DNA of 64,000 nt, taken from assembly GCA_028554755.1 (NCBI GenBank), contig JAPTOF010000014.1, positions 5,270,001 to 5,334,000 on the forward strand, read 5' to 3'. Of this stretch, positions 11,158-24,228 are shown one piece after another. Position numbers and translations under genes: made by a program. Below the pieces are notes generated by a model. That model did not search any database. It was not told where the DNA came from and was given only the letters and a program-made list of their open reading frames with translations. Numbering within the stretch: the stretch's first letter is position 1; each line of letters begins with the position of its first letter. This DNA is from Cordia subcordata. Its lineage: Eukaryota; Streptophyta; Magnoliopsida; Boraginales; Cordiaceae.

Positions 11158-11695
11158 TTCTAGGCCCAGGTGATAAGATCGCAAATAACAGCAGTCCACG
11201 GACATAGATGAGTCCTTAAGCTTAGACAATATCTCTAAATAATATGAAGAATAGATTTCAGGATTTTACTCCATATATAATTAAACCTTCAGCGGAACAA
11301 AGGAATCGCCCAAAAACGCCTTCAAACATCAAATTGGCAAGACGGGCGGAAGGCTCCAAAAGATTTCATTATGTAAAGAAACCTTAATTTGTAAGATTAT
11401 AAAGAGATAATCCCTAATCTTAAGACCTTAACAATGTCAACAGAGTATTTGAGGGTTATCCTCTAGGTCTAAGATTGGCCTAAGCAAGCTCTTATGGTGA
11501 GGTGGTATTACAATGATCCATCAGGATCTCAGCCTGTCATTAGGCTGATCAAGCACAAACAAATAAAATAAAATGACAGAAAATAAAAAGAAAAGTACCT
11601 TGAAATGAACTTTAAAATATTATTGATGGAAGATTTTTATAATAATCAAAAGAAAAGAAAATTTACAATGCGCTCTCTCTGATCCGAGTCTTTGC

Positions 11696-11702
11696 TTTTA
11701 TA
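11696..11702 (-). promoter_or_regulatory. EPRV-B pregenomic RNA promoter, TATA box
   Basis: The minus strand reads TATAAAA in the context GTGTCTATAAAAGC, followed by a GAGAGA-rich start region. It lies about 300 bp after the ORF2 stop, as in other caulimovirids. Transcription from it would run leftward through the primer site and then antisense into copy A. Confidence 0.75.
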
Positions 11703-11998
11703 GACACTTGAATGCTCGGATATGAAACAAAAATTAAATCCGACTTTCCACGGACTTCACAAATTTCGAATCCGAAAAAACACAATAATTACAAACAATA
11801 AAAAGTAAAAACTAGTGTTTATCTACAGTAGACTACTGTTTTCCGACAGTAGATAGATTTGCCAGATATGACAAATCTGCGCATCGATTTGCCTAATACG
11901 ACAAATCTCTTTTCAAATTTCACCAGCCAGCTATCTTAACAATATCATGACCGCTTTCACCACTATCATCATGATATTTGGACTTACTGACACTCAAT

Positions 11999-13498
11999 CT
12001 AAACTTTATCCTATTTAGATGTACTAGGAGAATCTCCTTGCTTCCGATTGATATTAATCGAACCTTTCAACGTGTCCTTCATGGATTCGAACACGTTATC
12101 TAGAGAATAGTCTTCTTCTTCCTCCGGATCTTGCGATTGTCCTACAAGGCAAAAATAACGATTTCCTTGCGACTGTGATGTTATTGACATCTCTAATGGC
12201 GATGAGGATTCACCCTTCTTAGTGAACTAGACCATTTCTTGCTTTATTTGATCCATATAAGCCACCATAATTTCTTGAGAAGAAATTGTTGGATTTTTCT
12301 CTTGGAGTCTGAGTGCAAATTGCTCAAACGGTGATTTTGGAACATTCTGAAGCATCCTTGCTTGCTTCTCCTTCATCTCCTTCTTGTATTGTTGAAGTTT
12401 AGCTTCAATTTTGCTAATCAGATCCTGAGAATATAACTTTTGTGTTGATGGATCTGTCTGGAGCATCTTATGCCAAAACTTTGAGAAGAATTTCATCTTC
12501 AAACACGGAATATGTTGATTTGTATGATCAACTTCTGGAACCCACCTGACAATCCATGGTATTGAGAATTCCAGAAAGAAATACATTGATGCCGTACCTT
12601 CAACATATTGTTGTTGGTCTTCAAGATTTTGAATTTTCGGCAAACATTCCAACCATTCTGCATACATTCCTTTGAATGGTTCTGGAAGAATTGTTGGAGA
12701 TGGACCAAAGAAATTCCACCAAATGATAAACCATGTTGGAATCTCTTTCTCAGCAATTGTACCAGCTATTTTCACGAACCATGAATGCTTATGCTGGTCA
12801 TTCTCAAAATAAAATGCCTTTGAGAAAGCATCCACGTAATTCCAGTATGAATATTGTACTGGACCTTGTTGTGTTGATACCACATAGGACTTCAATTTAT
12901 GTGTTGAAAGCCCCCATTGATATGCATTTATTATGCTCTTGATGGAGATTTTGCTATAAGCAATATCTCTGGACATCATATCTCCTTTTCCATTCTTTTT
13001 GAAATGTTCAAATTCTGTAGACATGGTCTCCATGAGAATTTTCTCATAATGATGCCTAGTCTTATATGACTGAGCTGGGAAGGAAAACTCATCAAGATAT
13101 TTTTGCATGAGTATCCAAGGATCATGTTTATATACAAGATCTTTTTGTGAAAGATACAGGATTATTTCCTGTTGAGTTCCCTAAACATATTGTCGGGAAT
13201 CATCCAATTCTGTATTCAGAACTGAAGCGAAAGAACTTATATTTCTTTCTCCTGCCTTCTTCTCCAATTCATCAATGAACTTTATTGTTTCATCGTAAAT
13301 AGGAGAATTTGGATTGGGAAGGCGAATATCAAATTTTTGAGCCCTGAGTCTATTTCTCCGGACTTCTGCTTCTTCCACGGCAAATTCCAATGCTCTATTT
13401 GCATAGGAATAATCTGGGGCTTTATTTCCCCGCCGTCCACGACCACGACCAGAGACATATTTTCCCTGGGTTCTTCCTCCCCTATCAAGGGACTGCAT
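11999..13498 (-). pseudogene. EPRV-B ORF2, unknown function
   Basis: A 1500-nt reading frame, the same length as in copy C. The start ATG (13496-13498) overlaps the end of the polyprotein in another frame. The N-terminus is Arg/Gly-rich (RGRGRRGNKAPDY). The middle has a Trp-rich patch (PTWFIIWWNFFGPSP), and there is a Lys/Gln-rich helical tail. Stops interrupt it at 13181-13183, 12227-12229 and near the C-terminus; in each, the copy C codon is CAG and here it is TAG, a C-to-T change. No family beyond the ORF2 of florendovirus-like elements is recognised. It could be a virion-associated or transactivator-like protein, but nothing in the sequence proves that. Confidence 0.7.
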
Positions 13499-16400
13499 CA
13501 CCCTGTAAAAATTCACGAGTGAGGAAATCAGGCAAAGTATTATTCTTTCCCTGAATAAATTTGATTTCAAATCAAAAGGTGCCAAATGTGCCTGCCATCT
13601 TGCAAACATTTGTTTAGACAAATCATGTTTGAAATCTTTATTAAACATATATTTGGCAGATTAGCAATCAGTTTTTATTAAAAACTTTTGATTGAGTAAA
13701 TCATCTTTAAATTTCAAAATAGATTTGAGAATCGCCAAAATTTCTTTAGCAACTGTGGCATATTTTTTCTGAGAATCACTCCATTTCCCAGAATGGTAAC
13801 GAACAAGATATTCTTGTGTTTTAACCGGATGAACTTGTTTAAGAACTCAGCCATAGCCAATTTCTGAAGCATCTGTCTCCACAATTTTATACCATGTGGG
13901 ATTTGCTATCATGAGACAAGGCAACTGTTTGACCTTGGATTTGATCACTCTCACTGCCTCAGTATGACTTTCTGACCAAGGGGAAGGGGATTTCCTAAGT
14001 CTATCATATAAAATTGCAGTATCTGCAGCAAGATTTTTATAATAAGGCAGAATACAATTTAAACTACCCAAAAATCTTTGCAATTGATTTTTATCAAGCA
14101 TTATATCAGGAAATTTAGAAGCAAATTCAATACTTCTATTAATAGGAAGTATTTTTCCATCTTCAATAAAATATCCTAAAAATCTAATTTTAGATTGAAA
14201 AAGTTGCATTTTTGGTTGAGAAACAACTAAACCATTTTTTATAACAAGGTTTTTAAAAATTTCCAAATGTTTAAAATGGGCATTGATGTCTTTTGAAAAT
14301 ATTAACACATCATCAATATAAACAACCATAAAATTATTATATGGTAAGAAAATATCATTCATTATATGTTGAAATTCAGAAGGAGCATTTGTCAATCCAA
14401 ATGGCATAACATTCCATTCAAAATGCCCTATAGGTACAACAAATGCAGTTTTATACCTATCTTCTTCAACTACCTGTATTTGATAGTATCCTGATTTCAT
14501 GTCAAATTTAGAAAATATACAAGAATCTTGAACCCTAGATATTAAATCATGTTTATTTGGAATAGGATATCTGATCCATTTAAGAATTTTATTAAGAGGT
14601 TTATAATTAGTAACTAACCTGGGAGTACCTCTTTCAATTTCACTTTGTTTATTTACATAGAAACCAGTACAACTCCAAGGTGAATTAGAAGATTTTATTA
14701 ATCCTTTTTTAAGAAGATTATTTATTTCTTCTCTACAATATTCTAATTCCTTGCTATTCATTTGACAAGGTCTAGATTTAGTTGGAATTTGGGATTCATC
14801 AAAACCATCAATATATGGTAAAGAAACTATATGTTTTTTCCTATCCCAAAAAGCATTTGGATGATCAGCACAAATATCAGCAGTAAATTGATTATAAATC
14901 AATTTTATTTTATCCTGCAATTTTGGATTATTCAACTGATATTTTATATTAATAGTGAATATTTCTTGTTTTATGAAATTTAATTAATTTCCCTTAGCTT
15001 TTATTGTATCAGCTAGTTCATTTAAAACTCTGGATACTGGATCTTTTGTGAAATTTAATATGATTTCATTTCCTTCATAACTACCTATAATTCCATTAGT
15101 AGTTATTTCTTTTATTGGGAAAATTTTATGAAGAAAAGGAGTGCCTAATATGACCTGATTTGTCATATTCCTAACTAAAACAAAACTAGTAGGAATGCAC
15201 TGTCTATCTTGACAAATATAGGCTTTGGTTATATAAAATTTCCATTTTATCACCACTTGCAGAAGATAAAGAATGTGTGGTTTTTTCAAAATATTTAGTA
15301 GGAATTAATCCTTCCTGAATACAATTTAAATAAGCACCACTATCTATAAGTGCTACTAAATCATTTTTATATTCTCCTTGAATTAGAAGAGTTATATTAA
15401 CTAACCATTTTTGTGAAGTAATATACTCCATTTTTCCTAAAAATGGTTCTAATTCATTATTATTGCTAGATTGTCCTAATGACTCCAGGACTTTAGTTTT
15501 TCCCTTATCAAGACTATCTATTCTATCATTTAGGATACTTATTTGACTCCTAATCTGAATATTATCTTTGGTTAATATTTTTATTTCTTTTTTCAGATTT
15601 TCTACTTCTATTTGAAGATCCTGGACTGTTGTTATTGTGGGTAAAGATGTCTTATATTTATCTTCTAGCCTACGTCTAACTTCTGTTAGAGTATAAGGAA
15701 TAAATTTATGTTGTGAAGTTTCTATTTCTTCAGGTTCCTTATTTTTCCCTAAAGATTCTAAAATCTTATTTCTTAATTCAGAATCTTTAACTATTCTTAT
15801 GATTCAATGATATTATCATTGGTTAAAACATTCAATTGCATATTTTGAAATTGAGAAAGTATTTTATAATAATTATTCTCTTCTTCAAATTGTATTTTAT
15901 TAATACAATTTTGACAAGGTTTATTATTGTCTGTTTCTGAATTATTTGATTCATCAGTTAACATATTAATATCCTCACAGGATTGAGAGGATTGAGATAT
16001 TTCAGATTCATCCAGATTATTCTGATCTGAATCCATCACAGAAATAATTTGCAGAATTTCATTTTTAAGGTCTTTATCAATATCTAAGGCCTTAACCTTC
16101 TTTTTCATATAATGAGCCCTACAATTAGGTGTTAAATGTCCTTTTCTACCACATTTAAAACAAAATATTTGTTTTTTAACATATGGTTTTTTAGATTGTT
16201 GTCTTAATATTTTTCTTTCTTTCCTAGCTTTTATCTGTTTCTGATATCTAGGAGAAGAAAATCTATTGGGACTAATTTTTGGTTTATATTTGGGTTTTTT
16301 CTTAAGACTAGATTGTCCTACCTCAATCCCAAATTGATCACAGAATTGTTCTAATTGACTCTTTTCTGTAAGATGTTGTTTTTTAATTTGTTTGTTAAGC

Positions 16401-17864
16401 TTAATTTCATTACATAAAGCTAAACCTTCTCGCATACATTTTCCAATTATTGTGCCATAAGTTAAACTATTATAGTCTATGGCTGATATTCCTCCTGATC
16501 TAAGAGATTTTTTTACTCTTTCAGCAAAAAGATGTGGAAGACCATCTATAAATTTAGACTTCCAATGAGGTTGATTAGCCTCGGGTATTTCCATTACTCT
16601 ACTAAAGAATACATCCTAATACCACCTAAATAAGGTAAGAATAGGACACTTAAGATTTATTAAAAGTGACCTAATATTTTCAGTATTAGTGGTAAACCAA
16701 CAAGTAAAATGTTCACAAATATTTAATGTGAGTATATAAATAGCATCTTGAACAGGTTGATTATTTTCCTGTTTTACTGCATTTAAAATTAATTGTTTTT
16801 GATTTGGATCAAGATAATTATCCTACCAGCCTTTCAATTGACCAGTAAACCCTGAAATTATCATAAGGGCTATACTCTTATCTATATTATCATATTGTTT
16901 ACAGATAGTAGAATACATCATCATTCTGTGTGTAGTATTATATATTTGTTGATCCGTAAGACCATCAATATTCCACACATATATTGTTTTACCATTATAA
17001 TAGGTTTGTTCATAAGTGGCTTCCTCAAATAATATATCCTGAGGTGTTGGTCTTGTATAATAAAATTTTTGTTGAACAGGTTTTTGGGAATATTTATTAT
17101 TAAATCGCTTTAGTTTATTTAAGGTTTCATTAACAAATTGTTGTTGGTTAATATTGTCAATTAATTCTGGAACTTCTTCTTCTTGATTAATAACATTAAT
17201 TTTAAATGTTTTAAATTTATTATCAAGAAGTTTTTCCAGCTCACTTAATTGTTCAAGCTTAAAATTTTTTATTTCTGGTGGAGGTTGAATTGGATTAGAT
17301 TTTATAATCTTTTCTCCACTACATTCAGATTTAGATTCATTAAGAGATTTCTTAATGTCTTCTATAGCCATATATGTCTCTAATAACCTGTTATTAAGAA
17401 CTAAGATTTGTTCTCCTAAGGCTACCAAATAAAGATTAGAAAAAATATTTTGTTTAACCACATCATTTATTTGTTTAATAGTGGCTTGCAAAGTTTCATT
17501 TTCTTGCATATTTATAAAAGCGTTAGCATATAATCTAACCCTATCTTTTTCCATTATTATGGGTTGATTTGTTGGAGGATATGTTGATTCAACTTGTTCT
17601 CTAGATTTTAATTTCCAAATTCTATCTAAGACATTTATATGGTGTCCTAAATAATTTTCTAAAAACCAAGGAATAAAATCCCTAATTTCATTAATTTGTT
17701 CTAAATGATTATAGAACTGATCCTGAAGTATATTTCTCTGCTAAAGGTATATTCTTAGCAAACCAGACCCTAAAGTCTTCATATATTGATTTTTGAAACT
17801 CAGCTTGTCTTTGTTTCCTAGCTGGGCTCCCTGGACTGAAATCAATTTTGATTTTATTATCCAT
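13485..17864 (-). pseudogene. EPRV-B polyprotein: capsid, protease, RT, RNase H
   Basis: The complete extent of the polyprotein gene, from an ATG (17864-17862) overlapping the previous stop to a TGA at 13487-13485 that overlaps ORF2. It has an intact zinc knuckle CFKCGRKGHLTPNC (about 16160-16119). The protease site is changed to DSGAY. An RT core is continuous from 14935 to 13847 and retains YIDDVLIFS (about 14325-14300). Breaks: a 2-base deletion near 17743, TGG to TAG at 16823-16825, a stop near 16607, a deletion near 15800, a frameshift near 15225, CAA to TAA at 14984, a shift near 14938, a stop at 13847 and a stop in the RNase H region near 13660. The RT part is the best preserved in the cluster. 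Confidence 0.85.
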
Positions 17865-18405
17865 TAAATAGGAAAATTAAGTTCTGACTCAGTTATTTCT
17901 GGTCTAAACTCTGGTTGTTTTTCAGGATTTTGATATATCCCTTCAACTATATTTTTAGAATTAATTTTCAGACCCTTAACTCTATTTCCCAGAGTCTCTT
18001 GATCTACAGATTTAACTGATTTAGAAGATGAACTACCTAAAGTATTTGGTAACTCAACTCTATAATCTATTGGTGAAATATAACTATGACTAGATGATCT
18101 AGAATACCTAGATGTACCTAATCCTAGAGTACTGGATTCTGTACTTTTCCTATGGAATTGTATTTGGACATCATCAGTGGATGTTTGGATTGTATCCACC
18201 AAATCTTCATTAATTAATGGTGTTGCTGGAATTATTTTTTCAGCTAACCAAGTTTCAGGAAAATTTATTTCATCCCACCTAATAGATCTACGAGTCGTTA
18301 TTTTGGATCTATTAAAATTAGTCTAAAACAAAATCGTTTCTTGTTGATTAGTATTCATCAACTTACACTTTGGATTCAAAGTATATAAAGGCTTAAAATA
18401 AACCC
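17864..18405 (-). pseudogene. EPRV-B: C-terminal part of the upstream ORF
   Basis: About 180 codons matching the stretch in copy C, with RRSIRWDEINFPETWLAEK, a Ser-rich section and the ESELNFPI ending. An in-frame TAG (GAA in copy C) occurs near 18325. The stop TAA (17866-17864) overlaps the polyprotein ATG. Probably the movement-protein C-terminus, inferred from genome position only. Confidence 0.55.
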
Positions 18406-18421
18406 TATAACAGATACAAAT
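18406..18421. other. Spacer at the centre of the EPRV inverted repeat
   Basis: About 16-20 bases separate the two head-to-head viral arms. On each side the arms read TTTTAAGCC(T/A)TTATATACTTTG outward. The spacer is unlike either arm. Confidence 0.75.
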
Positions 18422-18961
18422 AATTATTTTAAGCCATTATATACTTTGAATCCAAAGTGTAAGTTGATGAATACTAAGCAACAAGAAACAACTTTATTTG
18501 AAACTAATTTCAATAGGTCTAAAATAGCGACTCGTAGATCTATTAGATGGGATGAAATAAATTTTCCTGAAACTTGGTTAGCTGAAAAAATAATTCCAGC
18601 AACACCATTAATTAATGAAGATTTGGTGGATACAATCCAAACATCCACTGGTGATGTACAAATGCAGTTTCATAGGAAAAGTACAGAATATAGTACTTCA
18701 GGATTAGGTACATCTAGGTATTCTAGATCATCTAGTCATAGTTATATTCCACCAATAGATTATAGAGTGGAGTTACCCAATACTTTAGGTAGTTCATCCT
18801 CTAAATCAGTTAAATATGTAGATCAAGAGACTCTAGGAAATAAAGTTGAGGGTCTAAAAATTAATCCTAACAATATAGTTGAAGGGATATATAAAAATCC
18901 TGAAAAACAACCAGAGTTTAGATCAGAAATAACTGAGTCAGAACTTAATTTCCTTATTTAA
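18422..18961 (+). pseudogene. EPRV-C: C-terminal part of the upstream ORF
   Basis: An uninterrupted stretch of about 180 codons entering from the arm end without its own convincing start. It contains NPKCKLMNTKQQ, RSIRWDEINFPETWLAEK and a Ser-rich section, and ends ESELNFLI with TAA at 18959-18961, overlapping the next ATG. This is the cleanest copy of this segment. The rest of the ORF is absent from the window. Movement protein is the best guess by position. Confidence 0.6.
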
Positions 18962-21900
18962 TGGATAATAAAATCAAAATTGATTTCAGTCCAGGGAGCC
19001 CAGCTAGGAAACAAATACAAGCTGAGTTTCAAAAACCAATATATGAAGACTTTAGGGTCTGGTTTGCTAAGAATATACCTTTAGCAGAGAGAAATATACT
19101 TCAGGATCAGTTCTATAATCATTTAGAACAAATTAATGAAATTAGGGATTTTATTCCTTGGTTTTTAGAAAATTATTTAGGACACCATATAAATGTCTTA
19201 GATAGAATTTGGAAATTAAAATCTGGAGAACAAGTTGAATCAACATATCCTCCAACAAATCAACCCATAATAATGGAAAAAGATAGGGTTAAATTATATG
19301 CTAACGCTTTTATAAATATGCAAGAAAATGAAACTTTGCAAGCCACTATTAAACAAATAAATGATGTGGTTAAACAAAATAATTTTTCTAATCTTTATTT
19401 AGTAGCCTTAGGAGAACAAATCTTAGTTCTTAATAATAGGTTATTAAAGACATATATGGCATTAGAAGACATTAAGAAATCTCTTAATGAATCTAAATCT
19501 GAATATAGTGGAGAAAAGATTATAAAATCTAATCCAATTCAACCTCCACCAGAAATAAAAATTTGAAGCTTGAACAATTAAGTGAGCTTGAAAAACTTCT
19601 TGATAATAAATTTAAAACATTTAAAATTAATGTTATCAATCAAGAAGAAGAAGTTCCAGAATTAATTGACAATATTAACCAACAACAATTGGTTAATGAA
19701 ACCTTAAATAAACTAAAGGGATTTAATAATAAATATTCCCAAAAACCTGTTCAACAAAAATTTTATTATCCAAGACCAACACCTCAGGATATATTATTTG
19801 AGGAAGCCACTTATGAACAAACCTATTATAATGGTAAAACTATATATGAGTGGAATATTGATGGTCTTATGGATCAACAAATATATAATACTACACATAG
19901 AATGATGATGTATTCTACTATCTATAAACAATATGATAATACAGATAAGAGTATAGCCCTTATGATAATTTCAGGGTTTACTGGTCAATTGAAAGGCTGG
20001 TGGGATAATTATCTTGATCCAAATCAAAAACAATTAATTTTAAATGCAGTAAAACAGGAAAATAATCAACCTGTTCAAGATGCTGTTTATACACTCACAT
20101 TAAATATTTGTGAACATTTTACTGGTAGGTTTACCACTAATACTGAAAATATTAGGTCACTTTTAATAAGCCTTAAGTGTCCTACTCTTACCTCATTTAG
20201 GTGGTATAAAGATGTATTCCTTAGCAGAGTTATGGAATTACCAGAGGCGAATCAACCTCATTGAAAGTCTAAATTCATAGATGGTCTTCCACATCTTTTT
20301 GCTGAGAGAGTTAAAAAATCTCTTAAGACAGGAGGAATATCAGCCATAGATTATAATACTTTAACTTATGGCACAATAATTGGAAAATGTATGCAAGAAG
20401 GTTTAGTTTTATGTAATGAAATTAAGCTTAACCAACAAATTAAAAAACAACATCTTACAGAAAAGAGTCAATTAGGACAATTCTGTGATCAATTTGGGAT
20501 TGAGGTAGGACAATCTAGTCTTAAGGAAAAACCCAAATATAAACCAAAACTTAGTCCAAATAGATTTTCTTCTCCTAGATATCAGAAAAAAATAAAAGCT
20601 AGGACAGAAAGAAAAATATTAAGACAACAATCTAAAAAACCATATGGTAAGAAACAAATATTTTTTTTTAAATGTGGTAGAAAAGGACATTTAGCACCTA
20701 ATTGTAGGGCTCATTATATGAAAAAGAAGGTTAAGGCCTTAGATATTGATAACGACCTTAAAAATGAAATTATGCAAATTATTTTTGTGACAGATTCAGA
20801 TCAGAATAATCTGGAGGAATTTGAAATATCTCAATCCTCTCAATCCAGTGAGGATATTAATATGTTAACTGATGAATCAAATAATTTAGAAACAGACAAT
20901 AATAAACCTTGTCAAAATTGTATTAATAAAATACAATCTGAAGAATAGAATAATTATTATAAAATACTTTCTCAATTTCAAAATATGCAATTGAATGTTT
21001 TAACCAGTGATAATATCATTGAACTGTTAAGAATAGTTAAAGATTCTGAATTAAGAAATAAGATTTTAGAATCTTTAGGGAAAAATAAGGAACCTGAAGA
21101 AATAGAAACTTCACAACATAAATTTATTCCTTATACTCTAACAGAAGTTAGACGTAGGCTAGAAGATAAATATAAGACATCTTCACCCACAATAACAACA
21201 GTCCAAGATCTTCAAATAGAAGTTGAAAACCTGAAAAAAGAAATAAAAATTTCAACTCAGGATGATATTCAGATTAGGAGTCAAATAAGTATCCTAAATG
21301 ATAGAATAGATAGTCTTGATAAAGGAAAGACTAAAGTCCAGGAATCATTAGGACAATCTAGCAATAATATTGAATTAGAACCATTTTTAGGAAAAATGGA
21401 GTATATTACTTCACAAAAATGGTTAGTTAATATAACTCTTCTAATTCAAGGAGAATATAAAAAAGATTTAGTAGCACTTATAGATAGTGGTGCTGATTTA
21501 AATTGTATTCAGGAAGGATTAATTCCTACTAAATATTTTGAAAAAACCACACATTCTTTATCTTCTGCAAGTGGTGATAAAATTGAAATATTATATAAGC
21601 TTTCCAAGGCTTATATTTGTCAAAATAAACAGTGCATTCCTACTAAATGGATTAGATACCCTATTCCAAATAAACATGATTTAATAACTAGGGTTCAAGA
21701 TTCGTGTATATTTTCTAAATTTGACATGAAATCAGGATACTATCAAATACAGGTAGTTAAAGAAGATAGGTATAAAACTGCATTTGTTGTACCTATAGGG
21801 CATTTTGAATGGAATGTTATGCCATTTGGATTGAAAAATGATCCTTTTGAATTTCAACATATAATGAATGATATTTTCTTACCATATAATAATTTTATGG

Positions 21901-22742
21901 TTGTTTATATTGATGATGTGTTAATATTTTCAAAAGACATAAATACTCATTTTAAACATTTAGAAATTTTTAAAAACCTTGTTATAAAAAATGGTTTAGT
22001 TGTTTCTCAACCAAAAATGCAACTTTTTCAATCTAAAATTAGATTTTTAGGATATTTTATTGAAGATGGAAAAATAATTCCTATTAACAGAAGTATTGAA
22101 TTTGCTTCTAAATTTTCGGATATAATGCTTGATAAAAATCAATTGCAAAGATTTTTAGGTAGTTTAAATTATATTCTGCCTTATTATAAAAATCTGGCTG
22201 CAGATACTGCAATTTTATATGATAGACTTAAGAAATCCCCTTCCCCTTGGTTAGAAAGTCATACTGAGGCAGTGAGAATGATCAAATCCAAGGTCAAACA
22301 GTTGCCTTGTCTTATGATAGCAAATCCCACATGGTATAAAATTGTGGAGATAGATGCTTCAGAAATTGGCTATGGCGGAGTTCTTAAACAAGTTCATCCG
22401 GTTACAAAACAAGAATATCTTGTTCGTTATCATTCTGGGAAATGGAGTGATTCTCAGAAAAAATATGCCACAGTTGCTAAAGAAATTTTGGCAATTCTCA
22501 AATCTGTTTTGAAATTTCAAGATGATTTACTCAATCAAAAGTTTTTAATAAAAACTGATTGTCAATCTACCAAATATATGTTTAATAAAGATTTCAAACA
22601 TGATGTGTCTAAACAAATGTTTGCAAGATGGCAGGCACATTTGGCACCTTTTGATTTTGAAATCAAATTTATTCAGGGAAAGAATAATACTTTGCCTGAT
22701 TTCCTCACTCATGAATTTTTGCAGGGTGATGCAATCCCCTGA
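18961..22742 (+). pseudogene. EPRV-C polyprotein with internal protease-RT deletion
   Basis: Same gene as in A and B. It starts with ATG at 18961 in the TAATG overlap. A 1-base deletion near 19560, TGG to TGA at 20262-20264 and GAG to TAG at 20946-20948 break the capsid half. The first zinc-knuckle Cys is changed to Phe (FFFKCGRKGH, about 20665-20694). The protease site DSGAD is intact near 21484. At about 21644 roughly 600 bp are missing in frame: the end of the protease and the RT fingers are gone and CIPT joins KWIRYPIP. After that YIDDVLIFS (about 21907), RNase H DASEIGYGG (about 22354), the KEIL Glu site, KTDCQS and the terminal LPDFLTHEFLQG are readable up to TGA at 22740-22742. Confidence 0.85.
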
Positions 22743-24228
22743 TAGGGGAGGAAGAACCCAGGGAAAATATGTCTCTAGTCGTGGTCATGGTCGACGGGGA
22801 AATAAAGCCCCAGATTATTCCTATGCAAATAAAGCATTGCAATTTGCCGTGGAAGAGGCAGAAGTCCGGAGAAGTAGACTCAGGGCTAAAAAATTTGATA
22901 TTCGCCTTCCAAATCCAAATTCTCCTATTTACGATGAAACAATAAAGTTCATTGATGAATTGGAGAAGAAGGCAGGAGAATGAAATATAAGTTCTTTCGC
23001 TTCAGTTCTGAATACAGAATTGGATGATTCCCGACAATATGTTCAGGGAACTCAACAGGAAATAATCTTGTATCTTTCACAAAAAGATCTTGTATATAAA
23101 CATGATCCTTGGATACTCATGCAAAAATATCTTGATGAGTTTTCCTTCCCAGCTCAGTCATATAAGACTAGGCATCATTATGAGAAAATTCTCATGGAGA
23201 CCATGTCTGCAGAATTTGAACATTTCAAAGAGAATGAAAAAGCAGATATGATGTCCAGAGATATTGCTTATAGCAAAATCTCCATCAAGAGCATTATAAA
23301 TGCAGATCAATAGGGGCTTTTAACACATAAATTGAAGTCCTATGTGGTATCAACACAACAAGGTCCAGTACAATATTCATACTGGGATTACGTGGATGCT
23401 TTCTCAAAGGTGTTCTATTTTGAGAATGACCAGCATAAGCATTCATGGTTTGTGAAAATAGCTGGTACTATTGTTGAGAAAGAGATTCCAACATGGTTTA
23501 TCATTTGGTGGAATTTCTTTGGTCCATCTCCAATAATTCTTCCAGAACCATTCAAAGGAATGTATGCAGAATGGTTGGAATGTTCGCCGAAAATTCGAAA
23601 TCTTGAAGACCAACAACAATATGTTGAAGGCACGGCATCAATGTATTTCTTTATGGAATTCTCAATACCATGGATTGTCAGATGGGCTCCAGAAGTTGAT
23701 CATACAAATCAACATATTCCGTGTTTGAAGAGAAAATTCTTTTCAAAGTTCTGGCATAAGATGCTTTAGACAGATCCATCAACACAAAAGTTATATTCTC
23801 AGGATCTGATTAGCGAAATTGAAGCTAAATTCCAACAATACAAGAAGGAGATGAAAGAGAAACAGGCAAGAATGCTTCAGAATGTTCCAAAATCACCGTT
23901 TGAGCAATTTGCACTCAGACTTCAGGAGAAAACTCCAACAATTTCTGCTCAAGAAATTATGGTGGCTTATATGGATCAAATAAAGCAAGAAACGGTCCAG
24001 TTCACTAAGAAAGGTGAATCTTCATCGCCATCAGAGATGTCAATAACATCACAGTCACAAGGAAATCGTTATTTTTGCCTTGCAGGACAATCGCAAGATC
24101 CGGAGGAAGAAGAAGACTATTCTCTAGATGCCGTGTTCGAATTGATGAAGAATGCATTGAAAGGTTCGATTAATATCAATCGGAAGCAAGGAGAATCTCC
24201 TAGTACATCTAAACAGGATAAAGTTTAG
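22729..24228 (+). pseudogene. EPRV-C ORF2, unknown function
   Basis: A 1500-nt frame (499 codons plus stop) whose ATG (22729-22731) overlaps the polyprotein end by 14 nt in the +1 frame, which suggests re-initiation or leaky scanning. In-frame stops lie at 22981-22983 (AGA in B), 23311-23313 (TGG in B) and 23767-23769 (CAG in B). Otherwise the frame is kept to TAG at 24226-24228. The protein has an Arg/Gly-rich start, an EFSIPWIVRW segment, the FIIWWNFFGPSP patch and a Lys/Glu-rich, probably helical region before an acidic tail (DPEEEEDYSLDAVFEL). It is unrecognised outside florendovirus-like elements. Confidence 0.75.

Larger units (their letters stand above)
11104..18405 (-). mobile_element. 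Endogenous pararetrovirus copy B (nearly full length, inverted)
   Basis: The longest viral copy, read on the minus strand from 18405 to 11104. It contains the end of the upstream ORF, the whole polyprotein region, ORF2, the promoter with TATA box, the transcribed leader and the tRNA-Met primer site. What is missing, compared with a whole caulimovirid genome, is most of the presumed movement-protein gene. Many stops and small deletions make it inactive. ORF2-leader-primer-site order is as expected for a circular genome opened in the upstream ORF. Confidence 0.85.

Noticed and set aside
10539..11207. A genuine RT-capsid fusion protein
   Set aside because: It is a recombination joint in one dead copy; copies B and C show the normal order.
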